The position numbers and the translations under genes are program-made. Shown in pieces: positions 49,761 through 62,076 of a stretch of 64,000 nucleotides of DNA. The stretch is from Verticillium longisporum (lineage: Eukaryota > Ascomycota > Sordariomycetes > Glomerellales > Plectosphaerellaceae): assembly GCA_019188255.1 (NCBI GenBank), contig JAETXT010000002.1, positions 744,001 through 808,000 on the forward strand. Direction: 5' to 3'. The notes below the pieces were generated by a model. The model searched no databases and was not told where the DNA came from. It saw only the letters and a program-made list of their open reading frames with translations. The stretch's first letter is position 1. Every line of letters begins with the position of its first letter.

Positions 49761-51426
49761 GCTGCTTGCCTCTCTCTCTCAGCGTGTGTGTATGAGTGTG
49801 TTTCTTACAACTCCATTGTGTACTTCTGGCCTGTTGGTGAGCGAGTGAGGCAGGCCGGGGTTTGCAAAGTTGCACCCAGTTGGATGAGCCGTTGATCGGT
49901 GGTGATGAGGTGGAGGGTGGTGGTCCGGCGTAGAGGTTGCCTCAGGGAGGGAAGATGGTGCCATGCGGAGATGAGGAGATTGACAAGCCAGACAGTCAAC
50001 GTCGTGTGGGTCTGTCGTTTGCTCAACGGAATGAATACGGCGGCAGGTCCATTTTCATGATCATGGTGAACGAGAAGGCCTCCTTCTTCTGACCGTCTGC
50101 TTGTTCTATCTGGCTGTCCTGACGGCCGATCTCGTGCGAACCGCAAAGCCAGCCCATTGTCTGGTCTGACGAAACGGGGTCCAAGGCAGTTCTCCAAACG
50201 ATAGACAGAACCCAGGAACCCGTCATAGATCGGCAACTACAATATGAATTCATCTATCTTAATCTGCACCCCAGATCCGGCGGGACGACTTGGGACGAAA
50301 GACGTAGATGAAGCAACCATTGAGCCGAGCGTCCCACAAAGTAATACCAGAATAAAATAAAATAATCATTCGTCCGTTGGAAAATGACCAAATATTTCTG
50401 AATATTTTATTATTCTGCCCCCCCGTCCCGAATTGAACAAAACCACCAGATAATCACAAGTCCCGCAGCTCAACCTTTCACACCAACTTCGAGCCCGCAT
50501 GACACTTTTCCCAGTACACCCACCCCTTTCCCCAGACCCCAGACTTCACCACTGTCAAGCCCCAAGCGGCCGGTACTCGCCAGCGACCGACGCCGGCAGC
50601 CTAGGAGCCAGATGGCCTGCAACAAAGACGAAGGACAGAGGCGGAAAAGCTTGTAGATTCGCTTCATCGTAAGCGAGGCCGCCTCGATCGGCTTTGGCGG
50701 CCCAGGCTAAAGGCCCGGGTAAAGACGCGAACTGTCTGGAGAGATCCGTGGCGCATCGGCCGCGTCCCGCCTTGCCGCCGCGAAGAAGGCAAGGTAGGGG
50801 CCATGTGAGCAGGGTCTCCCCCCTCCCTCCTCTTCCTGTTCAGTACTTGGCGGTTTCCTACCTCATGGCCTTCCCGCCCCTGGTCCGACTTTCTTACCTT
50901 GTGGGGGAGATCCAGTAGGCAGAGCAGACCAGGCGGATGCATGAAGGAGGGCAGACTGTACTGCTTGCTCATCTCCAGAGGGCAAAAGGCGAGTAGGTTC
51001 AGTTACCGGTACCCCAAGACAGATGACAGGTGGATATGTCTCATCTTGCGCTCCCACCCTCACCGAGGAGGCGCATGTAGTCCATGGTTGTCTGCTGGAT
51101 TCGTGGACAAACCGCGCACCAACGCCTCATCCCACATCGCCGGTCCGCCTACCGGAGGCGGTGAACGCCATGTCATTGCTCGGCCGCCGTGCCCTGGAAA
51201 CCCTGAATGCCCGGAACACCCTCCTCCTCCTCATCAAGGGAGAAACTTCTCACTCTTGCTTGTTCTACTGGGGACGCCAATTGGAGAAACTTGGCCAACG
51301 CCGTCATCCTGCCCTGCTATTCATCGCCATATCGCCACCCTCATCTGCGCCCACCGGAAAGCCAAGATGCAAGCAAGGGTCGGAAGGAGATCAGAGTCCA
51401 GAACTGGCTCCTGCATCCACTCCCCG

Positions 51427-51454
51427 CTCTCTCTCCCTCTCCCTCTCCCTCTCC
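51427..51454. repeat. CTCTCC microsatellite
   Basis: A pyrimidine run built of CT and CTCCCT units in non-coding DNA. Confidence 0.8.
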
Positions 51455-53549
51455 GCAATCCCCACAAAGTCCCTGAAGCAAATACAAAGAGAAAACTGTC
51501 GACCGACGATCCGGGGAAAAGAGGGTCCATCAACCATCAGCCCTTGGGAGCCTGCGCAGGGGGCGATGCTGGGTTTGGAGGAGGCAGCAGAAATGCAGCT
51601 GGGCGGAATTTCTTCCCAATTTGCGCGATTTCGAAATCCATGCGCGGCCGCCAAAACAGTGCCACGCCGAAGTCGCGACGCCCACGTGAGGAGCCATCAG
51701 CCATGCCACGCGCGGCGGCCGCCTCGCAAATCTCTCCCACTCGTCAGTGTCCGCCGAAATGAGACCTCTCGGCCGAAGAACCGCCATTCGCTCGCACCTC
51801 CATATCCTGCTAACCAACCAACCCACCCCAACTGATCCCTGGTCCAGTCACAAGCTCGATGATGTTGGGTGGGCGAACCGCCTCCCTCGATGTACCGCCT
51901 GAAGCGAATATGCGCCAACGGCACTCGCGACGTGCGAGTGCTGCAGCCCTCGCTTGCCCCCAACCATGAGCACGCAAACCACGGTCAAAACACCCTGTCC
52001 GGGCTCTCCATCCTTCTACGTGATCCTTTGCGACGACTGTGCCGCGGGCGGGAGGCCTTCCCCGGGCGGGCAGGATCGACGACGCAGGCACCTCGATGTC
52101 TGCTGACTGCACAGGCCCCTGCTTCTGAAGCTCACCGGTCACCTTGCGCTGCCGCCTGTTGGCGACAAAGGCCACGTCCTGAAATGGGGGGGATTTTCTG
52201 TCTCGTGTTCTTTTTCTCCTTCTTGGTACGGGGTCTTATTTCGCGCAGTCTTTCGGTCGCACCCCGGAGCGCAGCGGCGTAATGCGTTGCAAATGGAGAC
52301 GGAGGTAGCGAAGTGCTCAACGCGTGGCCTCCCTGGGCCCAGAGGCAGTGGCGGACACGACTTGCACGAGGTGTTATTGCTCCCATAGTGTTAATATATC
52401 ATTTCCTCCGAGTAGCGTTTTAGGGGTCTGAGACCGTACCTGGCGCTTGGGGAAAGGTCATCGTAAAGGTGGAGGCAGCATTCTGGGGAACGTGTCTTGC
52501 CTTGGCCGGAAGCGAGGGCCGCAACGGGGCGTCACTTGACTATGTCCCTCTTTGGTAGTTCGCAAGGTTCAGATGGGCCTCGTGACTTCCGAATCGGGAA
52601 ACTTGGACGACGCTGCTTGTTTGATGCTCGCGTCCTCAAGGTCAGTGCTTCTGTTGTAACTCAAGATCGAGGCGCGGTACATATGCTCCCGATCGTCGTA
52701 GAGTAGCATCTCGGCTGGGAGGCTTGAGGGGGAGCAGTGCGCTCATGACGAAGGCCGTGTGGCTCACGTGTGACGACATGGCTGTCGCAGGGACGAGTCC
52801 TCCGGGCACCAACAAGGAGAATCTCGATCGGTGAGATCGGTGTGGGCAAGGAGCAGCACTTCCGCTCGTTGATCCAGATCATCATGCTTTCGGGTGACAA
52901 GTTGGTACTCAGAGCCTCGAAAGAATTGACCGCTCTTGGAAAGTTGCGCGCATCTGACCTTGCTGATCACTGCGTGCTTCAAGAGCTTCCTTCGCTGGCT
53001 GATGATCGACCGTCTCAGCAACAATACGGGTGTAATCACCAGTGTCAGCACAATTTCAAGATCTCGATGCGTAGAAAGATTGACCGCCAACCAGACAAGA
53101 CCACTTGATACACACACGGCCTGCGCTCAAGAAGAGGAGGGCTTGCCGTGATCGTTTCCACCCAGCGTGGGTGGGTTCGAATGATGATATTGCCACTGCT
53201 TGCTGATCATAACACCCACCATCTCGACAGTAGATCACTGCTGTCGACCGAGTGCGACAGGACCGTGCTGAGGAACTCCTCAGATATGCATCCTGAAATG
53301 GGTGCATACGTTATATCGATCCAATCCTGTGGTTTGCCTTTTGAACACCCTGAGCTAAGAGGTTAGAAGTCAGTATTTGAGAGGCACCGGTATGTAAGGG
53401 AAAATTGATATTGAGATGAAAATATTGTTGAAATCATGGTTGATCTCAGCAAGCGTGAGTAATATAAACACGGCCTCTTACTTCCATCCATGGAAATCGT
53501 AGGCTTCGCCATACCGAGGTGATCAAGACAGTCATCCCATGTTGCCGGC

Positions 53550-55288
53550 TCATCTTTCCACACCAGATTCAGTGTCATCTCGAGCCATGACTCGACGCAC
53601 CCACTGTATTTCGTCCCAATCAGTGCTTCGTATGTTGATAATTTTGATCCGCCAGCCGAGATCTAGAGCATGATCAGTGTTCAACACGCAGATGCAACGA
53701 CAGAGTTTGTCGTGTTGTCCCACAAGTTCCAGCACCTGTTTGTCCAGAAGACTGTCCAGCTTCCAATCCTCGAGCTTCCCATGAGGGTGAGGGTAGCGCT
53801 CAGTGAAGAGATCTTTGAACCGAAAGTGCTGCTCTCGGTTTTGCGATGAGCGGTTGGAGCAGGTGGCCCTTGCGAAGAACTCAAAGATGGCCTGCTGATG
53901 GTCTCGACGGCACTTGGTATTGTAGTTCACAAGTTCTCCAACCCGGAAGCATGTTCTCAACTGGAGTGATGAGGATATTCCGACAATATCAGGACGATCA
54001 AGGACCTGTACGGGCAAGGGAGGGCGGACGAATGGCGCGACGTGTGGCGATCCTGTTTGCGCAGTTGCAGTGTCAGATAAAAGTTTTGTTTTCGGAGTCA
54101 AATCGGAGCCATTGATGTCATGATTAGGCATGATTTTAGAGAACTGTTGGATCTTGGTATCATCGGCAACTGTCAAGACATATTTCCAGTCCAAGTCGTC
54201 GTCTACTAGATCCACCTCTGAATGTAGTCCACGGGGATCAGAGTTGTAGGTTGGAACGTCGTGCGGAGGCAGCTGAAGAGCCCTGTCAAAGTCAACGTCG
54301 TCCTGAGAATCACCATTTGTGACCTGAGCCGTGCTTGCAGGAGGCATTAGCATGATAGGGTTGGGTGTTCTAGGAAGGAGGTTCGCAAGCGCTTCTTCGT
54401 CCCAGCTGTCAAGCATGTAATCGTCAACGTCCAGGAAGCAGGCTTCCTGGGTACAGGCTTCGGTTTTCCTCATCACCTCTGGGGATTGGGTCGAGCCAGA
54501 AGTCTCGCTTTCAATGATATTTGGCATTCCATCGGACGGGGCGAAAGCCAAGGTCACCGAAGAGCTAATATTGACATCGTGGCTGGAGTCATGAGTCGAA
54601 CACAGCGAGACGTGATCGGTTTGTGTGGGTGTTAAGTCGATATACTTACGCATCCAATCGTCATCAAAATAATCCGAGCCGTCCTCCTCGGGAACGGGGC
54701 TCTCTGGTATACTCCAAGGAGTCGAACTTTTGGTCTGGATTGCATTGCCCGTTCCAATATCGATGGTATTCGCCATATATAAAGGGGCTAGCGTGAGATC
54801 GGGAATGGGAAGGGTTTCGCCTTCGAAGGCCAGACGTGAAGGGACGAAGTTGGCCTCATCATGAGAGAAAGCAGGTATTTGACAAGCCACAGGCGTCTTG
54901 GGCCTTTCAGTCATGGAGCAGTCTGCAGAAGGCAACAAGCCGAGAGCTTGGCTAGTTGTTTTCTTGCTGATGGTGAACGCCAATGTGTCGTCCTGGTCAT
55001 CTCGGGGTCGTTTACGAGAAGAAGTTTTGTCCGCTATTTCACCTTTCTTCGTGTCTCGGTTGGGTAAGTTGGTAGATAATGCGTTGACCATCTTGTGTTC
55101 TTTCAGGTCGTCGTAGGATATGCAGCAGCTTGGCGATGTTGGTGGCTCAACGTTGCTTTGACCTCCATTGGCGTTCGAAGGGGGTCCTCCCGCAGAAGCG
55201 TCGCTTATTCTGATGACAGATTAGTTTCAGGGATCCTGAAGTTTCTAGAGGTGACGAACCTGGCTATGTTCTTTATTGCCATTGCCAT
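53550..55288 (-). CDS. Uncharacterised fungal protein with conserved C-terminal domain
   Basis: Exon 2, complement(53550..55209), is open without a break. A short first exon, complement(55260..55288), reading MAMAIKNIA is proposed because a 50-nt intron (55210–55259; donor GTTCGT, branch ACTAAT, acceptor ATCAG) joins it in phase to an open stretch (ISDASAGGPPSNANGG, then CCISYDDLKEHKMVNAL). The model has 562 residues; the fallback is the single-exon 513-residue form starting at 55091. The N-terminal third has a basic nuclear-signal-like patch (SSRKRPRDD). The middle is acidic and low in structure (DDDWMRKYIDL, VDDYMLDSWDEE). The last ~130 residues look folded: LRTCFRVGELVNYNTKCRRD, FEFFARAT, KLCRCICV, and an Ile/Asp/Trp-rich end (RSTDWDEIQWVRR). 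I associate this C-terminal module with conserved hypothetical proteins of Sordariomycetes but know no function. No known DNA-binding fold is visible. Confidence 0.75.
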
Positions 55289-56117
55289 TCATGGAAGGCA
55301 GAATATATAGGTCTGAAAAAATATTCGTGTGGTGCCCTGGCTGTGGCTAACTTCACACGAGAGACGCATCGACGGAACCCTGGAGATTCAAGGCGCTGGA
55401 GCGAGCTGTTGGCTATTTTTTTGAAGAGTGGCAGCAGCAGTAGCCAGATTTAGATAATGGAAATCCTTGACTAGGTATCATAAGACATCGGGTTTGAACA
55501 GTCGACTTGACGAAAGAGTCTGCGGCGTCAGCCCTGGCTAGAGTGGAAAGAGGATGAATAAAAGAAGCACAAGTGTGCTTCGCTGAAGAAGTTCATGCTT
55601 TCGCAAGACAGTAGGGGAACTAGCGGCCGGCGAGAAGGGAAGCTGCCTCTGGGGCGTGGGTCAGTCGTGCCTGCCAAACTTTGACCCAGGTTCCCGCCGA
55701 ACTGCTGATGCACCCAAGGAAGGCTTCAGGCTATGAAGGACTATGAGCTACAGAGTGCTCCAAGACTCTGCTGCCAGTATGGGAACGCGTCCATAAACTC
55801 GAAGATATCTCTAAAAACATGTCGTTTTTGGATCCGTCCTTGTCCAACAACATCACAGCCGCATTGCGGACGTCGGGGAGAGAACGCCGCGGACAAAGTA
55901 CTCCCAGAGTCGAACACCACGACATTCAACGATGATCAGTGCACGTCAAATCTTGCCTGACTACACCTAGTTCATGAGCATAAATCATAAAAGGTATTGT
56001 TGGAATTCAACCGCAGTCCATGCTGGTACATCCACCGCGACTCCGAAGCGAACCTGCCACAAGATGTTGTTCCATCTCCAAGACAAAGTCAGGAGCTATC
56101 AAGCCATTACGCATCTA
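55289..56117. other. Intergenic interval
   Basis: About 0.83 kb between two minus-strand genes: promoter of the 53550–55288 gene and 3' side of the Dal5-like transporter. I see no further feature in it. Confidence 0.4.
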
Positions 56118-57965
56118 TTAGATCTTGTTGACAGGCGGGGAGGGCAAAGCAGGCTGAGGGAGGTCCTCGCTGGGCAGCGCCACCTTCTCGCCGCGAACAC
56201 GACCAATATGCGAGGCGTTGTCGTCCGAGGACTCATCGATCGCCTGCCTGGCCTTGCGGCGGCGCTGAAGCCACTCGTCGACGCCGCGTAAGACAGCCAG
56301 CGACAAGCCAAAGGTGAGCACACCGATATTGATGGAGAAGCCACGGCGGTAGCGGGGCTTGTCGTCGGCACGGAATATCTGGGCACCGTAGATACCCGCG
56401 ATGTTGGCACCCATGATGACCCTGGCCATTTGTCAGTACTTTTTTCCGCTTAGCTTGATGACAAGATGAGCTTACATGGCCATGGCGAGGGCACGCTCCT
56501 CAGAGTCGTGGCAGGTAAGGGACATCCAGGCAATATTGAGCGGGTGCGAAAAGGTGCCGAACGTTTGAGTCCAGACAACGCCAAAGTAGCGGACTCCACG
56601 CATGTTCAATTCGGTGAAGATGCGGTTGAAGACATAACCGAGCAAGTGCATGCTCAGACCGACGACCACCGTCTCAGGGCGCTTGTTGCTAAAAGCTGGG
56701 TGTCAGATATCGCATCGCAGTGTCCGACATGATTCGACTTACAAGCGATCCGAAACATAGCTGAACGCGAAAGAGGTCGGGATCTGCAGGAAGAGACCGA
56801 CGGAAGCCAACGCGTTGCTGGTGAGAGCAGCGAAACCAAAGTCACGAACAATCGAAGGCGAGTAGGTATCGAACGCACGCTGAGGGCCGTTGTTGGACAG
56901 GGTAATGAAGAGGTGGATCCAGAGGCGCCAGTTGCCGAACTGTGCAAGGGTTCATTAGCGACGCCCATGATTTCCGAAAGAGGAAATGATACTTACGGCC
57001 TTCTTGAAAGCATCCAGTCCAATCTTCTTCTTCTTCTTGCCCTTCATGGGGTCATTGATCAAGACACGAGTCTGCAGAATGTGAAGCTCGCGATCGGTGA
57101 AGAACTTGATGCTAGGGGCGAAAGTACTCCTGGGGTTCTTGAAGGAATCGGGAAGGAAGAAACCGAAGACGAAGCCGCTGAGAATCGTGAAGCCGCCCAT
57201 GAGCGCGAACAGCCAGAACCAACCAGACTTGCCACCGACATCGCGCATGTGGAGGATGCCGTAGGCAAGCAGCTTGGATGAAGCTTGACCGAACTGGTTA
57301 CCAAAGTAAAAGATCATGACGCGCTCCGTCTTTTCTGTGCGAGTATACCAAGTCGACAGGGTCCTCAGACCACCAGGAATGAAACCAGAATCCGTCATGC
57401 CGAGGAGAAATCACGTGGGGATGAAGGCCCCATAACCCTTCTGGAAGGCCTGGAACAGACTGACGGTACCGAATAGGAAGAGCTGCAGAGTGAGCCACTT
57501 GCCGGGGCCCACACGGTAGAGGATCATGTTGGAGGGGATCTCGAAGAGCACGATGCCGAGCGACAGCATCTGCTGGCCGACGTTGAACTGATCCTGGTTG
57601 ATGCCCACATCTTCCATAAAGTTGTCGGTGATGGCGTTGGCGATGTTGCCTCGATCGAGCTCTGTGGCGTGTCGCGCGTCAGATGTGGTTGCCAGCGGAG
57701 AAGCATTTCACACGCAGGTACTCACGGAGACAGAAGAAACCCAGTGTCAGGATGGGCATGATAATCAGGTCCAGCCTGTCGAAGACATCAGCATGAGTTG
57801 ACAACCCTGACGATGGAGGATCTCCTCGGCAACTCACTTCCGCTTGGCCTTGCGCTCCTCTTCTTTCGTCCAGTCAATGTGAAGGTTGCGCAATTCCTCA
57901 TCGCCCTGAGTGGAAGAGGGTGGGCCCTCGAGCGCCTTGGGCGTCTTACTGTCGTATTCTGACAT
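56118..57965 (-). pseudogene. Dal5/allantoate-permease-type MFS transporter gene with in-frame TGA
   Basis: Six exons, complement(56118..56421, 56476..56688, 56743..56939, 56997..57661, 57726..57775, 57838..57965), keep one frame over 518 codons. All five introns (54–64 nt) have GTGAGT- or GTAAG-type donors, and most have CTGAC-type branch sites. Family marks are a cytosolic N-terminus, LDLIIMPILTLGFFCLQ with LDRGNIANA (TM1 and first loop), FEIPSNMILYRVGP, GFIPGGLRTLSTWYTR, a long central loop (DPMKGKKKKK) and SDRFNKRPE. This is the anion:cation symporter family whose members import allantoate, nicotinate, pantothenate and similar acids across the plasma membrane. Codon 143 (57411–57413) is TGA, directly before FLLGMTDSGF, where family members usually have Arg. 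Translation would stop after 142 residues, about a quarter of the protein. Everything else is intact, so the lesion is recent, an allele-specific null, or a base-calling error. Confidence 0.85.
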
Positions 57966-60403
57966 GATGGGTGTGGTTGATATCAAATGCACACCGGCTA
58001 GAACGGCAACTTTGTCTTGATCAAACAAGAGATGGGTCGAGGATATTCTCCTTATAAGTTATGAACCATGTATGCCCAGCTTTTTCAGAGCGCCCTTATC
58101 TCCCCGCCTGTCGCTCCCGAACATGTCCATTAACCGGCCGCCCACTCTGCTCGGTTCTCCCTGCTCTTTTCTGCGCAGATTTTCTTGCCACGGCAGTGCC
58201 TTCGATCTGGAGCGGCTGGGCAAAATGGCATCAGGAAGCGGGCTGATCACGCAATCAAGCAGTACCGGCGTTGATAGGACTCCCAGTGTCTTGGCGGTCT
58301 CTCCCACTCCAGTTGCGCGCTCACAGCGAAGCGGGCACGCCGTGCGCGCGCCCCCGGGCTGGAAGCTGTCCCGTGTCACGCAATTCCGCCACGAGCTGCC
58401 GAACGTGGGTGTTTTTCACCAAAAGGTCATGGCCCTTCGATTTTGGGATGCTTTCTCTTTCATTTTGTCGTAGTTGCAAGGGCTCGATTGTCAAAGTCTT
58501 GGTATTCTTGGGACAGGCAGTCAATGGGATGCCAAGGAGCGTGATGGTGGCGGAGCACTTAGTTCGACCCTCCGGGGACTGAGGGTCACTGAGTTTCCAG
58601 CCAATCACCTTCAGCTTCGTACGAGGTTGGTTTTCGGCTGCCCAGAAAAGGGTTCCCATGTACACTGAGTACACCCTTCAGCGTTGAAAGCTTGTTGTTG
58701 AGGGACAGACTGGGGCTGTATAGTGACATGGAAGGCCGTGCATCTCCTTGCAGTGAATAGAAACTCGTGAGACTCAAGCAGACACACGCTAGAGTAAAAG
58801 TCTATAATGTCGCTTCTATGCCCGCCGTTGGCGAAAACCAGGCTATTGGTACAAGATCCGCAAGGGATCAGATCATTGGCGCGGGCGAAGGGGAAGCCGT
58901 CGTATTGTTCGTGACCACGGCTGCCGATCTGTTCTGTCGACGAGATTGCCCGAGTGCCCCGAATGGCGAGATCGCCTGAAACCTTAAGTGGAATTGGCTC
59001 AGGGAACTAGCCGAAAGTAGGCGCTAGGTGCGGCAGTTTGTCCAGTGTCCTGGTCATTCCTCTTCTCAGTTCCACCCCCACGGGATTGCGCCAGAGGCCA
59101 ACATGAGGCCTGGGATAATGATCCGGCTTCGGCTCTCGATCCTCGCTTGATCACATAACGAGCTGCATCGAATATCTGACAGAATCGAATGAGGCAAGTG
59201 ACCCCGTTGTCGGCCGGGTCGAAGCAGGCCGAGAAGGCTCTGGCCTCCCGAGATCAACAGAAGAGGCGCGGGAGAAGCAATATGGTGGCCGCCCTGTCGT
59301 GGGGTATGCATGGCTCCAGCACCAAGTGCGCGTCCTCTTGTGAGACCAGACAGTGAGGTTGGGCTGAAAGCTGATGAGGCTGAGAAGCACGCGTTGATGA
59401 GCCAAGAGGAATGGCTTTGGAGATGGAAGAAGCTGGACGAGGTCTGACAAATGCCAAGAGTATTTCTCAAAAGAACGCCTTGCAAAATAGCTTACACATG
59501 CCACGCGTGGGTGACGAGCTGCCGGCGTCGCCATCTCAGGGTTTGAGTTTTGGAACGGCCCGGATCGCTCTGGCTGAGAACCATCTGAGTGGCCCGTCAC
59601 ATTCGTTACGACTCGTGGCGCACACTCACATGTGGCTCCAGCGCCTTATTAAGGGGACGGCGAGGCGACAATATGGAAACATCACGTGTGCTCACCGAGG
59701 TGAAAGAGACTGTTCATCGGGCTGTCGGTGAGATTACTGCCACAATGCAAACCTCTAGTCTGATTGGACGGCGACGCTGGTTCTCCTCAGATGTGGCGCA
59801 AAAGGGGTCCAGCAGGGATTTTGGGGCAATGATTCGGATGATCATATGCAATGTTGGTATGTTTTGTAACAATTCGCACCTTTGCCCATCGTGGAAAACA
59901 TATCAAATGTTGAACCTTGCCATAGTACTATGTAGCAACATCTTCGTTCTTTCACGATGCACAAATGTCGATTTCGAGGCCTTCAAAGCCCCAGCTCATC
60001 CAAGCCACACAGATACAGCCACTGCACTACGTCACATGGCGGGGCTCAACACCGCACCTCAAAGTGACCCAGAGCAATGGCCGAGCTCCAACCCAAGTAC
60101 CCCACCACGGGACCTCTCATGCCAGCCTGTCACAAGGCATTCAACGTCTCAAAGCTCCATGAGCACGACGAGAACGCCCCTTGATGCTGTTTCGGTATTT
60201 TTGTGCCCTGGATATCTGCCTCTATCACACTCCAACTTGCCTGAGGTAGCAATCTCAGCTTGTGATTCAGAGCTTCCCTCAAATCTCCACCAGCTACCCC
60301 GCGTTCGCGACATTCCCGCTTAGCACCAGTCAGGCTATCACTCGACACACTCATATCAACCCAATATACAACACCTAGTTGATGATAGCAACACGACATT
60401 GCA
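57966..60403. other. Divergent promoter region between Dal5-like transporter and LSB5
   Basis: About 2.4 kb between two divergent start codons (57965 on minus, 60404 on plus). It must hold both promoters. Open frames inside (for example 59151–59600 on minus) lack domains and are not supported. I recognise no specific operator. Confidence 0.45.
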
Positions 60404-62076
60404 ATGTCCATATTTGCCCAGGTCAGTCACGTCTGGGCCGATCATACTGGCTAGCACTGGCATCACGGCTCGTGGCGCATGGCGTGAGCCTCGTCTTGCC
60501 GCGACATCATACGTTCAGCCATAGCGCTCATTATCGTCATCACTGATGACAACGAAGGGCCCCCAAAGCAGAGCTGACACACATGCAGAAGAAGCCGTAC
60601 TCGGCCGTCACCGCGTACATCGAGCGTCTCACCAGTGAGTCTTACGAGGAAGATGATCTCAGCGGTATTATCGACCTCGTCGAGGTCATCAAGTTGCAGT
60701 CGACCGGTCCCACGGAAGCCGCGCGCGCGATTCGCAAGAAGCTCAAGTATGGCAACGCCCATCGCCAGCTCCGCGCCCTCGCCATTCTCGATGGCCTCAT
60801 CCTGAACGCCGGCCCCCGATTCCAGCGCACATTTGCCGACGAGCCCCTGCTCGAGCGTCTCCGCGTCTGTGGCACTTCAGATCTGTCTGATCCAGACGTC
60901 AAGAAGAAGTGCAGGGTGCTGTTTGCTGGATGGGCTGACTACAAGGGGACGCCGGGACTAGAGCGCATTGCCAAGCTGCACACGGTACGTCTGAACAATA
61001 GCGAAGCGGGCAAAACAACCACATTCTGACACATCCAGGATCTTCCCAAGCGCAAACAAGCCATGACACAGGAGCGATCCAAGGCTGTCCGTGAGACGGA
61101 GAATCCCTTTGGCGAAGAGGATGAGGACGAAGGCCGTCAGACATCGCCGTCAGGCCGCGCCGGCGAATCCTCCAAAGCACCGTACGGAAAACCGGCCAGC
61201 ACCGTCAACTCCTTCAGCCATACCAAGTCATCCTCTGCGTCTGGGAGCACGTCCTTTTTCGGATCCTCCAAAGACAAGAACAAGACCAAGGACAAGAAGG
61301 GGAAGAAGAAGCCCTTTGTTCTCGAGGCCGAGAAGGAGAACATGAAGAGCGACATTGCCGAGGCCTCCATCTCCACCACCAACCTCAACAACGCCCTGCA
61401 GACCATCAACCGAGAAAAGGAGCGCATCTCTGACAATGCGCTCGCCGTTCAGCGATTCGAGGAGTGCAAGAAGCTCAGGAGGAAGATCCTCCGCTACGTA
61501 AGTGTCCGATCTCTCCAGACTGGCCAGCAAACACTAACAGCCGGCCCCTCTAGATCCACCACGTCGAATCTGAACAGTGGCTCGGCAGCCTCCTCCACGC
61601 AAACGACGACCTCGTGCTCGCGCTCATGACTTTCGAGCAGCTCGATCGCTCTATCGACGCGGACTCTGACTCGGATGACGAACTCGCGGAGCAGGCCCAC
61701 ATGTACAGAAGTATGTCACGTCTAACCCTCGTAGACACTCGACTCCCTCTGTTCCTCTCTGTCAAAACCCCATAGATCTGACCTCTCAACTGCAGTGGCT
61801 ACCGAAAAGGGCAAGAACGCAACCCCGGATGCGCCCGATGTGTCGGGCCTCAACCTCGGGGCCAGCCCTCCCCGTCCCTTGGCCCCGCCCCGCCCCGGCG
61901 CCGGGTCCAAGCCCGCGTCTGTGTCGCCTGCCAATGCTTCAGGGCCGACGAAGCCGCTCCGCCCGCCCGTCCAGCTGTTTGACGACGACGACGACGAAGA
62001 CGACGACGACCCCTTCGCGGACAAGAACGCCGTTGCCACACCCGCTCTCGAGAGGGGACAGCCGTCGTGGTCGTAG
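60404..62076 (+). CDS. lsb5: LSB5-like VHS/GAT-domain adaptor
   Basis: Five exons (60404..60421, 60589..60984, 61039..61497, 61554..61710, 61796..62076) encode 436 residues. The first exon is only six codons (MSIFAQ). It was chosen because a 167-nt intron (donor GTCAGT, branch GCTGAC, acceptor ATGCAG) joins it to KKPYSAVTAYIERLTSE, the usual N-terminus of the family. The remaining introns (54, 56 and 85 nt) are all in phase. Residues about 5–140 form a VHS domain (DLVEVIKLQSTGPTEAARAI, LRALAILDGLILNAGPRFQ). A polar linker follows, then a GAT-like three-helix region at about 225–330 and an acidic D/E run near the C-terminus. Yeast Lsb5 binds the WASP homologue Las17, Sla1, Arf3 and ubiquitin and links actin assembly to endocytosis at the cell cortex. 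The same role is likely here by homology. Confidence 0.9.

Larger units (their letters stand above)
34095..53549. other. Gene-poor interval of 19.5 kb with repeats and one decayed gene
   Basis: No intact gene is supportable here. The first kilobases should hold the promoter and 5' UTR of the DUF3295 gene and contain an ACCTAG motif at about 34740–34752. Other content is the tandem and inverted repeats listed separately, a phosphoesterase relic near 49.24–49.76 kb, and many short frames on both strands without domains. Minus-strand sequence at about 46672–46860 (reading ALPPIEGDTSPLDG and then DDVADEPWAYERNSTVD) is protein-like and ends in a proper stop, but I could not connect it upstream and do not recognise it. 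Minus-strand frames near 52.76–53.1 kb include one hydrophobic stretch. Confidence 0.4.

Noticed and set aside
48671..49795. 374-residue plus-strand open frame, the longest in the gene-poor region
   Set aside because: Low-complexity composition, no domain, and it overlaps the opposite-strand phosphoesterase relic.
52661..53307. Minus-strand frames with one hydrophobic stretch (IVLTLVITPVLLL)
   Set aside because: Only a single possible membrane segment, no consistent splicing, and no family recognised.
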